DNA from: Paucilactobacillus kaifaensis
Lineage (GTDB): Bacteria > Bacillota > Bacilli > Lactobacillales > Lactobacillaceae
DNA length: 35,177 nt
Reading direction: 5' to 3'
Assembly (NCBI RefSeq): GCF_005405145.1
Contig: NZ_BJDM01000014.1
Span: 1-35,177, forward strand
A model generated the notes under the pieces. That model did not search any database. It saw only the letters and a program-made list of their open reading frames with translations, and was not told the origin of the DNA. Both the position numbers and the translations under genes were made by a program. Of this stretch, positions 17,682 to 25,658 are shown piece by piece (within the stretch, counting starts at the first letter, position 1; each line of letters begins with the position of its first letter).

Positions 17682-17756
17682 GTTAAATTATTGTTTTTTA
17701 TTTATATGTTTTTTGATATCAACTACATCACTGTGTTTATCAACTTTTTTATGTAT

Positions 17757-17787
17757 AAAAAAATCGCTCTCATAATGAGAACGATTT
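17757..17787 (-). terminator. Terminator of the PAP2 gene
   Basis: AAATCGTTCTCA pairs with TGAGAGCGATTT (one G-T), followed on the minus strand by T residues. The stem begins inside the stop codon region of the PAP2 gene. Confidence 0.85.
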
Positions 17788-18436
17788 ATCCTATTTTAGG
17801 CATGAAATATTGATTTACATTATAGTAAAACGGAAAACTAACTAAAATCCAAGAAATACTCAATATCATACCGCCTAAAATATCACTAGCATAATGCACC
17901 CCAAGATAAACTCGCGACAAACAGATAATGATCATTACCAGTAACAACAAGCCATTATCAATTATCTGCTTAATCCTAGATTTGACGTCTCGCGAAATAA
18001 TTACAATCAAGGTAACAAATAACGCCGTAGCAAACGCAGCATGAGCACTTGGAAAACTAAAACCACTTTCAGTAACATGGTGTAAATGACTCGGCCGTGC
18101 CCTTTGATATATATACTTGAAAAACCAAGCAGCTAAGCCAGTTGAAACTACCACATTGAGCGTTAACCAACCTGCTGATAGCCATTTATGCTTTATTAAT
18201 ACTAAAATTCCAATCACGATTGCCAAAATAATTAAATTTTCTACCATCGTGTGAATCATAAAAATAACAGTCAAAAAATCATTATGTTGACCATATAAAT
18301 AACGCTTAAAAAAGTTATCAAGTAATTGTACTATTTTTGCATTTTCAAGTACTAATAACCCCAACCACAGAAAAAGTAAGAATGAACCAATTCCCATAGT
18401 CCAATATTTAATTGCCACTGACCGTCTTAATTTCAT
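17786..18436 (-). CDS. PAP2 family membrane phosphatase
   Basis: 216-aa integral membrane phosphatase with about six helices. All three acid-phosphatase motifs are present: K-x6-R-P at 107-115, P-S-A-H at 129-132 (Ala for the usual Gly, a common variant) with the catalytic His132, and S-R-x5-H at 174-181. Likely substrates are lipid phosphates such as phosphatidylglycerol phosphate, phosphatidic acid or undecaprenyl diphosphate on the outer face of the membrane; sequence alone does not decide. CTGGAG precedes the ATG. Confidence 0.93.
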   Translation of the reverse strand: MKLRRSVAIKYWTMGIGSFLLFLWLGLLVLENAKIVQLLDNFFKRYLYGQHNDFLTVIFMIHTMVENLIILAIVIGILVLIKHKWLSAGWLTLNVVVSTGLAAWFFKYIYQRARPSHLHHVTESGFSFPSAHAAFATALFVTLIVIISRDVKSRIKQIIDNGLLLLVMIIICLSRVYLGVHYASDILGGMILSISWILVSFPFYYNVNQYFMPKIG

Positions 18437-18493
18437 TAGCTACTCCAGTTTATTATTACATCTAATATAAGCCGCAATCCATAATTGAACAAC

Positions 18494-18537
18494 AAAAAAA
18501 GAGTTATCAAAATTAATTAATAATAAATAACTCTTTT
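18494..18537 (-). terminator. rsgA terminator
   Basis: AAAAGAGTTAT pairs with ATAACTCTTTT around an AT-rich loop; seven or more T residues follow on the minus strand. It separates rsgA from the PAP2 gene. Confidence 0.83.
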
Positions 18538-18546
18538 CTTGTAGTT

Positions 18547-19557
18547 CTAGGGCCGTTTCCAAATCTGTTTATGGACTTGTTTACCACCCATCATTCGCTG
18601 TAATTTTGCATTTTCAATCTCACGACTAGATAACCCAGCATATTGAGCCTCGATAATCATTTTTTGATAGTTTTCCCACACATGTTGATCTAAAGCGCCA
18701 GCCTTTAAAGCTTGTTGAACCGCACAACCTGGTTCACTAATATGTTGACAGTCTTTAAAGCGACACTCTCGGCTTAACACCTTGATTCGTTTAAACACCT
18801 GATCCACTGAATCAGCGCTATCAGCGTTAATTCCAACTGATCGCACTCCAGGCGAATCAATCATCGCTGCTCCATTAGCCAAATAATGCAACTCACGAGT
18901 AGTAGTGGTGTGGCGCCCTTTTCCATCATCGCGAATTGCTTTGGTAGCAATTCGTGATTCATCTAACAGTAAGTTGAGCAGTGTTGATTTTCCAACGCCA
19001 GATGAGCCAATTAAGATACCAGTTTTGCCTGGCTTAAGAAAACGCATCAACTCACGATGTGCTTGATCAAACTGTGTTCGCGAAAAAGCCATACACTCAA
19101 CAGCACCAAACGTAACCGAATCAACAGCTAATTTTTGCTCATCAGTTTTTCCAGCAACTAAATCGGCTTTAGTCAATAAAATTACTGGTGTGGCGCCACT
19201 ATCATAAGCTAGTGTCAGATATCGTTGCAATCGATTCAAATTAAAATCTTCGTTAAGTGCCATCGTGATAAATACATAGTCAATATTTACCCCAAACATT
19301 TGGATCTGTTCGCCATTTTGCCGCTTCAGTTCTGTTTGTCTGGGTAATAGCTTGTCAATCATCACCAAATCAGCATTACTTTTTCCAGCAACATAGTCAC
19401 CGATCACAGGCCGTTGCTGTTGATGATAAAGTTTGCCTGTCAGTTGAGCCACAGATGACTCACCCGTGAAACTAACAACCTGATAAGTATCATGGTTAAC
19501 ATTAGTAACTCTAAAAACATTGGTTTCATTTAGATCAAATTTTGGAAATTGTAGCAT
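18547..19557 (-). CDS. rsgA: Ribosome small subunit-dependent GTPase A
   Basis: 336-aa circularly permuted GTPase that acts in late maturation of the 30S subunit. Domains in order: an N-terminal OB-fold, then G4 TKAD (129-132) before G1 GSSGVGKS (184-191) and G3 DSPG (234-237), and a zinc knuckle with Cys265, Cys270, His272 and Cys278. At 336 aa it is longer than Bacillus YloQ (about 300 aa), so a second shorter RsgA may exist elsewhere; this is inference. AGGAGG lies eight bases before the ATG. An attenuator-like leader with a 10-codon frame lies upstream. Confidence 0.93.
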   Translation of the reverse strand: MLQFPKFDLNETNVFRVTNVNHDTYQVVSFTGESSVAQLTGKLYHQQQRPVIGDYVAGKSNADLVMIDKLLPRQTELKRQNGEQIQMFGVNIDYVFITMALNEDFNLNRLQRYLTLAYDSGATPVILLTKADLVAGKTDEQKLAVDSVTFGAVECMAFSRTQFDQAHRELMRFLKPGKTGILIGSSGVGKSTLLNLLLDESRIATKAIRDDGKGRHTTTTRELHYLANGAAMIDSPGVRSVGINADSADSVDQVFKRIKVLSRECRFKDCQHISEPGCAVQQALKAGALDQHVWENYQKMIIEAQYAGLSSREIENAKLQRMMGGKQVHKQIWKRP

Positions 19558-19571
19558 TTGTGATGCCTCCT

Positions 19572-19626
19572 AAAAAGTTAAGTTAAATTAAATAACTTTT
19601 GGAAGCCAGACAAAGTGTCAGCTTCC
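19572..19626 (-). promoter_or_regulatory. Attenuator-like hairpins in the rsgA leader
   Basis: Read on the minus strand, GGAAGC/GCTTCC (19626-19621 with 19606-19601, inner GAC/GTC) is followed directly by AAAAGTTA/TAACTTTT (19600-19593 with 19580-19573). A T5 run then leads into the rsgA ribosome binding site. The second hairpin plus T run looks like an intrinsic terminator placed before rsgA. The first begins at the stop codon of a short translated frame. Confidence 0.55.
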
Positions 19627-19658
19627 TAGGCAAGCACACTTTCCAATTCTTTAGTCAT
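19626..19658 (-). CDS. Possible 10-residue leader peptide before rsgA
   Basis: ATG at 19658, ten codons (M-T-K-E-L-E-S-V-L-A), then TAG at 19628-19626. AAGGAG lies exactly eight bases before the ATG, an ideal ribosome binding site with no other gene to serve. The stop codon overlaps the first hairpin of the leader. This is the usual shape of a ribosome-controlled attenuator, but the frame is short enough to arise by chance or to be a gene remnant. Confidence 0.5.
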   Translation of the reverse strand: MTKELESVLA

Positions 19659-19705
19659 AAAACATTCTCCTTAATTTTATTCATCACCAAGATACCATGT
19701 TCACC

Positions 19706-19736
19706 AAAAAAACACCACTCATAATTGAGCGGTGTT
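19706..19736 (-). terminator. Terminator of the aldo/keto reductase gene
   Basis: AACACCGCTCA pairs with TGAGTGGTGTT (one mismatch or G-T) around ATTA, followed by T7 on the minus strand, ten bases after the stop codon. Confidence 0.9.
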
Positions 19737-19745
19737 AATCATTTA

Positions 19746-20618
19746 CTAATCTGTTAGATGACTCAGCGTATCAAAATCATCGTCACTCAAACTAATATTT
19801 GCTGCAGCAATGTTGTCCTGCAAGTGAGCAATAGAACTAGTTCCTGGAATTGGCAAAATATTACTTGAACGCTTCAACAACCAGGCCAAAGCAATCTGGG
19901 CGGGACTAGCTTCATATTTACTTGCAATTGATGCTAGTGGTCCATTTGCCTTAGTTAAGTTCCCTGTATCTAATGGGAACCATGGAACAAAGGCCATATT
20001 TTGTGATTGAGCATAATCTACGACATCATCATCTTGATGGTTACCAACATTATACAAGTTTTCAATCGCATCAATCTGAGCATACTTTTGTGCTTCTTTA
20101 ATTTGAGCAACCGTAACTTGACTCAACCCAATATGTTTAATCTTACCTTCGTCTTGTAATTTTTTCAGTTCACCAACTTGTTGTTCAACTGAAAAATGGG
20201 AATCAATCCGGTGCAAGAACAACAAATCTTCGTGATCAATGCCTAAAGTCATCAATGAAACTTCCAATTGCTGACGAAGATAATTTGGTTCACCATGGGG
20301 TGTCCAAATATTTGGTCCCTGACGGGTTTGCCCGATTTTATCAGAAATAAAAATTTCATCTCGGTTAGCAGCACCTTTCAATCCCTGTGCTAAATACCGG
20401 TCTGCAAACCACGGACCATATGAATCAGCAGTATCAAAAAAGTTAACCCCTAAGTCAACAGCTTTTTGAACAACAGAAACTGCTTGTTTTGGATCACTAT
20501 ATGGTCCCCAGGTTCCGGCCCCTGTTAATTGCATGGTCCCATATCCCAAGCGGTTAACCTTGAATTGATCATCAAACTGATATATTCCTGAATTTGCAGC
20601 TGTAATTTCAGCCATCAT
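19746..20618 (-). CDS. Aldo/keto reductase
   Basis: About 290-aa TIM-barrel NADPH-dependent reductase. The catalytic tetrad can be seen: Asp and Tyr in F-D-T-A-D-S-Y-G, Lys in I-S-D-K-I, and His in L-F-L-H-R-I-D. The sequence R-L-G-Y-G-T-M-Q-L and the C-terminal I-P-G-T-S place it with the YajO/YdbC-like bacterial group of broad carbonyl reductases. The start is uncertain: ATG at 20618 or 20615 follows a GAAAGAAG stretch, while an upstream ATG at 20633 has no ribosome binding site. Single gene with its own terminator. Confidence 0.92.
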   Translation of the reverse strand: MMAEITAANSGIYQFDDQFKVNRLGYGTMQLTGAGTWGPYSDPKQAVSVVQKAVDLGVNFFDTADSYGPWFADRYLAQGLKGAANRDEIFISDKIGQTRQGPNIWTPHGEPNYLRQQLEVSLMTLGIDHEDLLFLHRIDSHFSVEQQVGELKKLQDEGKIKHIGLSQVTVAQIKEAQKYAQIDAIENLYNVGNHQDDDVVDYAQSQNMAFVPWFPLDTGNLTKANGPLASIASKYEASPAQIALAWLLKRSSNILPIPGTSSIAHLQDNIAAANISLSDDDFDTLSHLTD

Positions 20619-20635
20619 CGTCACTTCTTTCATTA

Positions 20636-20650
20636 GTTTACTTACTAAAC
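20636..20650 (-). promoter_or_regulatory. Inverted repeat at the reductase start
   Basis: GTTTA-CTTAC-TAAAC, a perfect 5-5-5 inverted repeat just before the reductase gene, downstream of a weak candidate promoter (TTGCAT, 17 nt, TACGGT on the minus strand). It may be an operator for an HxlR- or MarR-like regulator, but none is encoded nearby. Confidence 0.3.
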
Positions 20651-20707
20651 GTAACTACCGTAACGCTGACAAATCATAAATGCAAACATTTTAACCCGCA
20701 CCTTTGA

Positions 20708-20736
20708 TTAACAAAGTATGATTTATCCACTATAAT
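20708..20736 (+). promoter_or_regulatory. Promoter of the GH65 gene
   Basis: TTAACA (20708-20713), a 17-nt spacer and a perfect TATAAT (20731-20736), 45 bp before the ATG. I see no good cre site here. Confidence 0.8.
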
Positions 20737-20781
20737 CTAAGTTAAACAACTAGTTTTTCCGTTGTGTAAAGGAGCGGCTAA

Positions 20782-23010
20782 ATGATAGAAATGCATAACT
20801 GGACAATCATCGATAATCAGCTTCCTGTGACTAATAGTGAGGCCCTTGAGTCTATTTTTACTGTTGGCAATGGCTACCTTGGTGTTCGCGGTAGTTATGA
20901 AGATGAAACTATTAGTAACACAACAACTAATCACGGTGTTTTCATTAACGGTTTTTACGAAACCATGCCGATCTCTTATGGTGAACAAGCATATGGTTAC
21001 CCGCAAGAACGACAATCAATTATCAGTTTGCCCGATGCAACTCATATTGAACTATTTTTAAATGGTTTACAGGTTAATCAACAAAATGGTCATCTTTCTG
21101 AAAACATTCGGCAACTATCCCTCAAGCAAGGGATCATGACCCATAGTTTCATCTGGGAGGAAAATTTAAGCAAAAATAAAATTAAGGTTACCTTTACTAG
21201 ATTAGTTAGTTTTACGCGAAAACATATTTTAGCAGTCCACGTTGAAGTTAAACCACTTAATTTTAAAAAAGCGATTTTAACCGTTAAATCTACTTTGGCG
21301 ACAAACGATTTAACCATTAATAAAAATAGCGATCCTCGTGTGGCTAACGTAGATCCAGCTGAATTATTAAAAAACACAGAACCCATCAAGGCCTTAAATC
21401 CGCAAACTATGGGCTTTATATTCCCAACCAAGAACAGTAAATTAACTGCTTTAATTGCCATCTCTCATAGCATTGCTGGTATTGTCGACAAAAAAACTTG
21501 CACCTTCACAAAAGAACTATTAATTGACCAAAAACCAATTTCTTTTGATAAATATGCCTGTTATTTTGATACTCGTGAGGATCACAAAAAATCAAGCCTC
21601 TCAACAGTTGAAGCAGAGTTAAATGCGTGCCGTAATACTGGCTTTGAGGTTTTAACTCACGAACAACAACTTTATCTCACAGATTACTGGAACAAAAGCG
21701 ATTTACACATTGCAAACAATTACAACAATAACCTTGAACTAGAAAGTCGGTTCGCTATGTTTCAATTATTGCAATCAGTTGGTAAAGATGGTAACCGCGG
21801 TATTGCTGCCAAGGGGCTGTCTAGCACTGGTTATGACGGGCACTACTTTTGGGATACTGAAATTTATATCATGCCCCTGTTTACCATGACACAACCACAA
21901 ATTGCCAAAAAATTATTAATCAATCGGTTTCACCAATTGTCAGAAGCTTTACAGCATGCTCGCCAACTTGGTTACAAGGGTGCCTTGTTCCCATGGCGAA
22001 CGATTAATGGTAAAGAATCCTCTGCCTATTTTCCAGCCAGTACAGCCGCAATCCATATTAATGCCGACATTATGTTTGCAATTCAACAGTACTTTTACTT
22101 CACTAACGACCTGCAATTTATGCATCAATACGGGCTTAAGATGTTAGTGGAGGCCAGTCGGTTTTATTTAAGTTACGGTAATTGGGATACAAATAAAGGA
22201 TTTGTCTTAAACACTGTTACTGGTCCGGATGAATATACTGCCTTAATCAATAACAATGCATATACTAATCTGATGGTCAAAAATCAATTAGAGTTTTTAA
22301 CTTCTTCATTCACATTTAACGATGTGGCTAATTTAGGATTAACAGCTGCAGAATGGCACAAATTTAAACTAGCTGCCGCTAAAATGTTTATCACAACTGA
22401 AGGCAACCTAATAGGACAAGATGACAGTTTCCTTACTAAACCAAAAATAGATTTGACGAAACTAAAGAAAAGCCAGTATCCCCTACTACTTCATTTTCAC
22501 CCACTATATTTATATCAACACCAAGTGATTAAACAGGCTGATTTGATTCTAGCAATGGCTCTAATGCCATATCGATTCAATCTGCAACAACTACAGGTTA
22601 ATTACAATTACTATGAGCCATTAACCACGCACGACTCTTCTTTATCACGAGCAGCTTATGCAATTGTTGCATCACAGTTAGATGATCAAACTGCCTTTAA
22701 TCAAATGTTGCAACGAGCCTTCAGTACTGATTTAACTGATGGACAACATAATACAAACGAAGGACTCCATACAGCATCAATGGGTGGGACCTGGTTAGTT
22801 ATTTCATTAGGCCTGGCTCACGTGCGCGCTACTCAAAATAATTTATTGCTAGATCCTATTTTACCGCCACAATGGGAGGCATACGTAATTCCTATCACTT
22901 ACCATGGTAGTCAGCTAAAATTATCTGTTTCCAAGCGCGAAACAAATATTACCTTGATTGCAGGCAAACCAGTTCCAGTTATTTTGAATGGTAAAAAAGT
23001 TATATTTTAA
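20782..23010 (+). CDS. Glycoside hydrolase family 65 (maltose phosphorylase-like)
   Basis: 742 aa, normal for the family, with the N-terminal beta-sandwich, linker helices and (alpha/alpha)6 barrel. G-H-Y-F-W-D-T-E (about 353-360) and T-G-P-D-E-Y with the general acid Glu484 are the hallmark motifs. GH65 phosphorylases split maltose, kojibiose, nigerose or trehalose with phosphate, giving beta-glucose 1-phosphate and glucose; maltose is the commonest substrate in lactobacilli, but specificity is not settled here. AAGGAG precedes the ATG. Unusually, no beta-phosphoglucomutase or sugar transporter gene is adjacent. Confidence 0.92.
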   Translation: MIEMHNWTIIDNQLPVTNSEALESIFTVGNGYLGVRGSYEDETISNTTTNHGVFINGFYETMPISYGEQAYGYPQERQSIISLPDATHIELFLNGLQVNQQNGHLSENIRQLSLKQGIMTHSFIWEENLSKNKIKVTFTRLVSFTRKHILAVHVEVKPLNFKKAILTVKSTLATNDLTINKNSDPRVANVDPAELLKNTEPIKALNPQTMGFIFPTKNSKLTALIAISHSIAGIVDKKTCTFTKELLIDQKPISFDKYACYFDTREDHKKSSLSTVEAELNACRNTGFEVLTHEQQLYLTDYWNKSDLHIANNYNNNLELESRFAMFQLLQSVGKDGNRGIAAKGLSSTGYDGHYFWDTEIYIMPLFTMTQPQIAKKLLINRFHQLSEALQHARQLGYKGALFPWRTINGKESSAYFPASTAAIHINADIMFAIQQYFYFTNDLQFMHQYGLKMLVEASRFYLSYGNWDTNKGFVLNTVTGPDEYTALINNNAYTNLMVKNQLEFLTSSFTFNDVANLGLTAAEWHKFKLAAAKMFITTEGNLIGQDDSFLTKPKIDLTKLKKSQYPLLLHFHPLYLYQHQVIKQADLILAMALMPYRFNLQQLQVNYNYYEPLTTHDSSLSRAAYAIVASQLDDQTAFNQMLQRAFSTDLTDGQHNTNEGLHTASMGGTWLVISLGLAHVRATQNNLLLDPILPPQWEAYVIPITYHGSQLKLSVSKRETNITLIAGKPVPVILNGKKVIF

Positions 23011-23012
23011 AT

Positions 23013-23056
23013 AAAAAAGCTCACCTGCACCATTTCGGTCGCAGATAAGCTTTTTA
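23013..23056. terminator. Bidirectional terminator
   Basis: AAAAAAGCT pairs with AGCTTTTT, with an inner CTGC/GCAG stem, between the convergent GH65 and aquaporin genes. Confidence 0.82.
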
Positions 23057-23065
23057 ATAACTAAT

Positions 23066-23716
23066 TTAGTTTTCGCTATTTAAAATTCGTGAACAAAACG
23101 CAGCTAGGATTGCTCCGACTTCAGGTGCCACAATATAAACCCACAAGTGGCTCAAAGCACTACCACCTGCAAAAATGGCTGGTCCAATTGAACGAGCTGG
23201 ATTCAATGATCCACCAGTTAAATTAAGTGCCACAATAATCAGCAATGCTAATGTCACACCAATCGTTACACCCGCAAAGTCTGAATTACCGTGGTCTTTA
23301 CTCGTTACATTTAAAATAACCACTACGAATAAAAATGTTACAAGTACTTCAACAGCCACTGCCATTCCTGCACCAATAACCGGAAAATCAGTTTGTCCCA
23401 ACGCTGTTGCTTTCAAATTCAGCGCATTTACAAATGCTGAGACGCACGCACTAGCAGCAATTGCACCCACAATTTGGGCCACAATATACCAAATCGCATC
23501 CCCTAATCCTATTCGACGGTTAAGCCACATTGCTGTTGTAACGGCCGGATTAAAATTGCCACCTGAAATGCCACCAAATGCATAAGCCGACACTGTAACT
23601 GCCAAACCAAACGCCAAACCGATTGTCAGTGCATCGCCATTAGCGATCACAACCGAAGCGGTTCCAACAAAAACCAACATAAATGTTCCTAAGAACTCTG
23701 CAATATATTTACGCAT
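23066..23716 (-). CDS. Aquaporin / MIP family channel
   Basis: 216-aa membrane channel with six helices and two half-helices. Both NPA motifs are present, N-F-N-P-A-V-T (NPA at 56-58) and S-L-N-P-A-R-S (NPA at 172-174), with Arg175 of the selectivity filter. The short loops and length near 220 favour an AqpZ-like water channel over a glycerol facilitator (about 240 aa with an Asp after the second NPA). Lactobacillus members can also pass peroxide or small solutes. GGGAGAGG precedes the ATG. Confidence 0.92.
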   Translation of the reverse strand: MRKYIAEFLGTFMLVFVGTASVVIANGDALTIGLAFGLAVTVSAYAFGGISGGNFNPAVTTAMWLNRRIGLGDAIWYIVAQIVGAIAASACVSAFVNALNLKATALGQTDFPVIGAGMAVAVEVLVTFLFVVVILNVTSKDHGNSDFAGVTIGVTLALLIIVALNLTGGSLNPARSIGPAIFAGGSALSHLWVYIVAPEVGAILAAFCSRILNSEN

Positions 23717-23780
23717 AATCCTCTCCCTTTCTTTAATACGTAATATATTTTACGGCATTAATGGTTAACAGACAACCAGT

Positions 23781-24239
23781 CTAGTTTTGAGATGCACTAA
23801 AAGAACGAATTTGTAGCATCCACGTAATACCATATTTGTCCTGCAGCATGGCCAATTTAGTGCCCCAGTTTTGCTCAGCGAGCGGCATCAAAATATTTAC
23901 TGATGCATCATTTTCTAATTGTTCATATAAACTCATTGCTTCATCAAAACGGTCTTTATCATCACTATCAATATCTATCAATAAACGAGTACTATTAGTT
24001 AACTTTTCATCGTGATTAAAATTATCTGATGCGTAAAGCCACACTCCCAAAATGGTAAAAACTGCATGCATGGTTAAGTCATCCAGATTTATATTATTCG
24101 GCACATTCATTGCCGTTGCAGCTTCCGTTGTGACTGGCAGGCGTTGAACATCCTGCGCGTTAAAAGTTTTTTGATAATATTGCAGTGCTTCTTTTGTATT
24201 GGTAAATGTTAGATATGGGTATAATGAGCTGGTTGCCAT
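23781..24239 (-). CDS. VOC superfamily (PhnB-like) protein
   Basis: 152-aa protein with the paired beta-alpha-beta-beta-beta modules of the glyoxalase/PhnB group: starts Y-P-Y-L-T-F-x-x-T-K-E-A-L-x-Y-Y, and ends W-G-T-K-L-A-M-L-Q-D-K-Y-G-I-T-W. Such proteins are common in lactobacilli and rarely assigned; metal-binding residues cannot be fixed from sequence alone. GAGGAG precedes the ATG. It lies downstream of ndk on the same strand, with repeat copy C between them. Confidence 0.87.
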   Translation of the reverse strand: MATSSLYPYLTFTNTKEALQYYQKTFNAQDVQRLPVTTEAATAMNVPNNINLDDLTMHAVFTILGVWLYASDNFNHDEKLTNSTRLLIDIDSDDKDRFDEAMSLYEQLENDASVNILMPLAEQNWGTKLAMLQDKYGITWMLQIRSFSASQN

Positions 24240-24287
24240 ATGAATTTCTCCTCGGATTAATTCTATTACGTCATTTTTATATTTGGT

Positions 24288-24414
24288 GAAACGTGCTCAC
24301 CAAGGCAGATGTCCATGGCTAAGTCGGTAATAACAATCAATAAATCAAAACCAACTCATCAATTATTATTACCGGCTTAGCATACGACATTTTAACGCCT
24401 TGGTTCGCACTCTA
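24288..24414 (-). repeat. Structured palindromic repeat, copy C
   Basis: 127-bp element from TAGAGTGCG (its TAG is the ndk stop codon) to CACGTTTC. Helices ACCAAGGC/GCCTTGGT, ATGTC/GACAT, GCTAAG/CTTAGC and an apical GGTAATAATAAT/ATTGTTATTACC (imperfect), with the conserved loop GTTAAA opposite CT. Compared with copy B, the outer helix has changed on both arms while still pairing. Confidence 0.88.
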
Positions 24415-24837
24415 TTCTAGTTCTGGGAACCATATTTTGATTTCTTTTTCTGCACTTTCAACACTATCAGAACTGTGTACTACATTTCTAATCAATCCAT
24501 CTGGCCACTCACGCCCAAAATCTCCTCGTAATGTACCAAAATCTGCTTCAGAAGGGTTAGTTGCCCCAGCCATACGCCGAAAAACACTGATAATATTTGT
24601 TCCAGTGGCGATCATTGCCACAATTGGTCCTTCATACATATAGGTTTCAATTTCGGGGAAAAATGGTTTATCAAGTAGTTCTGCATAATGACGATGCAAT
24701 CGATCCTTTGTTGCCGTAGTCACCTTAAGTGCATTGATGTCATACCCCTTACGCTCCAAACGCGTAATTACTTCACCGATATGACCTAAAGCAACTCCAT
24801 CTGGTTTCACGAGAATCAATATTCGTTCTTCTGTCAT
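24412..24837 (-). CDS. ndk: Nucleoside diphosphate kinase
   Basis: 141-aa enzyme that moves phosphate from ATP to other nucleoside diphosphates through a phosphohistidine. Lys11 and the active-site His121 in N-V-V-H-S-S-D-S (usually H-G-S-D-S; here Ser replaces Gly) are visible, along with R-x-M-A-G-A-T-N-P. GAGGATGAG precedes the ATG. The TAG stop lies within the first three bases of repeat copy C. Confidence 0.95.
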   Translation of the reverse strand: MTEERILILVKPDGVALGHIGEVITRLERKGYDINALKVTTATKDRLHRHYAELLDKPFFPEIETYMYEGPIVAMIATGTNIISVFRRMAGATNPSEADFGTLRGDFGREWPDGLIRNVVHSSDSVESAEKEIKIWFPELE

Positions 24838-24924
24838 CGTCTCATCCTCATTTCATTAATTTATCTCATTGTACAAAGAAAGCGCATACAATAGCAACAC
24901 CAAATCACCGTTTTCATCCACTTG

Positions 24925-24933
24925 TGCTATAAT
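24925..24933 (+). promoter_or_regulatory. Probable extended -10 promoter of the SMR gene
   Basis: TGCTATAAT, an extended -10 box with a perfect TATAAT, 82 bp before the ATG at 25015. A second TATAAT at 24985-24990 has no matching -35 box. Confidence 0.5.
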
Positions 24934-25014
24934 TTTCACCGAATAATACCTTATCAATACTCATTTGTTAATATATTGTCTGATTATAATCAAAATACTT
25001 TTAGGGGGTTCGTC

Positions 25015-25341
25015 ATGGGATATCTTTACTTAGGTCTTGCTATTATCGGTGAAGTCATTGGAACAAGCTTTCTAAAAGCTTCAGTAGGTTTCACCCATTT
25101 GATACCAACACTCATATCATTAGTTGCCTATGCACTTTGCTTTTATTTTCTTTCACTAACAATGGAAAATGTTAATCTCAATATCGCCTATGCAATTTGG
25201 GCTGGCTTAGGCTTGGTACTTACCACATTGATTGCGGTTATTTACTGGAGAGAAACTATTAATTGGGCTGGTTTATTAGGAATTGCACTTATTTTAGGCG
25301 GCGTAGTAGTTTTAAATCTTTATGGCGGACCGACACATTAA
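25015..25341 (+). CDS. SMR family multidrug efflux protein, Qac/EmrE subtype
   Basis: 108-aa four-helix proton-coupled exporter. The membrane-embedded Glu13 lies in I-G-E-V-I-G-T, the E-V-x-G-T form typical of the quaternary-ammonium (Qac) subtype. The second SMR gene at 30941 has E-V-x-W-A-T, the guanidinium subtype, so the two are not an EbrAB-like pair. AGGGGG lies six bases before the ATG; an in-frame upstream extension is hydrophilic and not expected. The short repeat copy D begins seven bases after the stop. Confidence 0.92.
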   Translation: MGYLYLGLAIIGEVIGTSFLKASVGFTHLIPTLISLVAYALCFYFLSLTMENVNLNIAYAIWAGLGLVLTTLIAVIYWRETINWAGLLGIALILGGVVVLNLYGGPTH

Positions 25342-25348
25342 ATTTATA

Positions 25349-25426
25349 AGAGTGCGAATTCCTGCGTTAAAATGTTGTAGCCTATGGCGCTTAGTCCTAA
25401 ACATCTGCAGGAATTCGCACATTTTA
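25349..25426 (+). repeat. Structured palindromic repeat, short copy D
   Basis: 78-bp element on the plus strand. AGAGTGCG starts the element, and GTGCGAATTCCTGC (25352-25365) pairs perfectly with GCAGGAATTCGCAC (25407-25420). Inside lie the conserved loop GTTAAA opposite CT and ATGTT/AACAT. The apical hairpin found in full copies is missing. The end reads GCACATTTTA rather than CACGTTTC. Confidence 0.78.
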
Positions 25427-25474
25427 CCTAGCAAAATTTTTTTGTGTATTCACAAAGGTCCCATAGGGATTATT

Positions 25475-25658
25475 CAAAAACCGAAGTTTATCTCACCAGC
25501 TCAATTTATTAAACGTGTTCGCAGCCACAGAAGTTTCCATGTAACAACAAAATCACTCATATCCTTCAAAAAACGAAGTTCATCTGACCAGCTCAATTTA
25601 TTAAACGTGTTCGCAGCCACAGAAGTTTCCATGTAACAATAAAATCACTCATATCCTT
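25475..25658 (-). repeat. 92-bp tandem duplication next to repeat copy E
   Basis: Two units, 25475-25566 and 25567-25658, are nearly identical and exactly 92 bp apart. Each contains the CACGTTT-end arm of copy E plus 30 bp of flank. Only the right-hand unit has the complementary arm beyond it, so the left one is a half element that cannot form the full hairpin. The remaining interval 25427-25474 holds only a small TTGTG/CACAA hairpin. Confidence 0.85.

Noticed and set aside
20641-20680. cre sites upstream of the GH65 gene
   Set aside because: The best alignments to the consensus had three mismatches each, not enough to support.
24922-25014. Upstream extension of the Qac-type SMR gene by 31 codons
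   Set aside because: SMR proteins are about 105-110 aa with helix 1 at the very N-terminus, and AGGGGG precedes the ATG at 25015.
25322-25636. 104-codon open frame on the plus strand
   Set aside because: It runs through the palindromic repeats and the 92-bp tandem duplication; its sequence is explained by those repeats.
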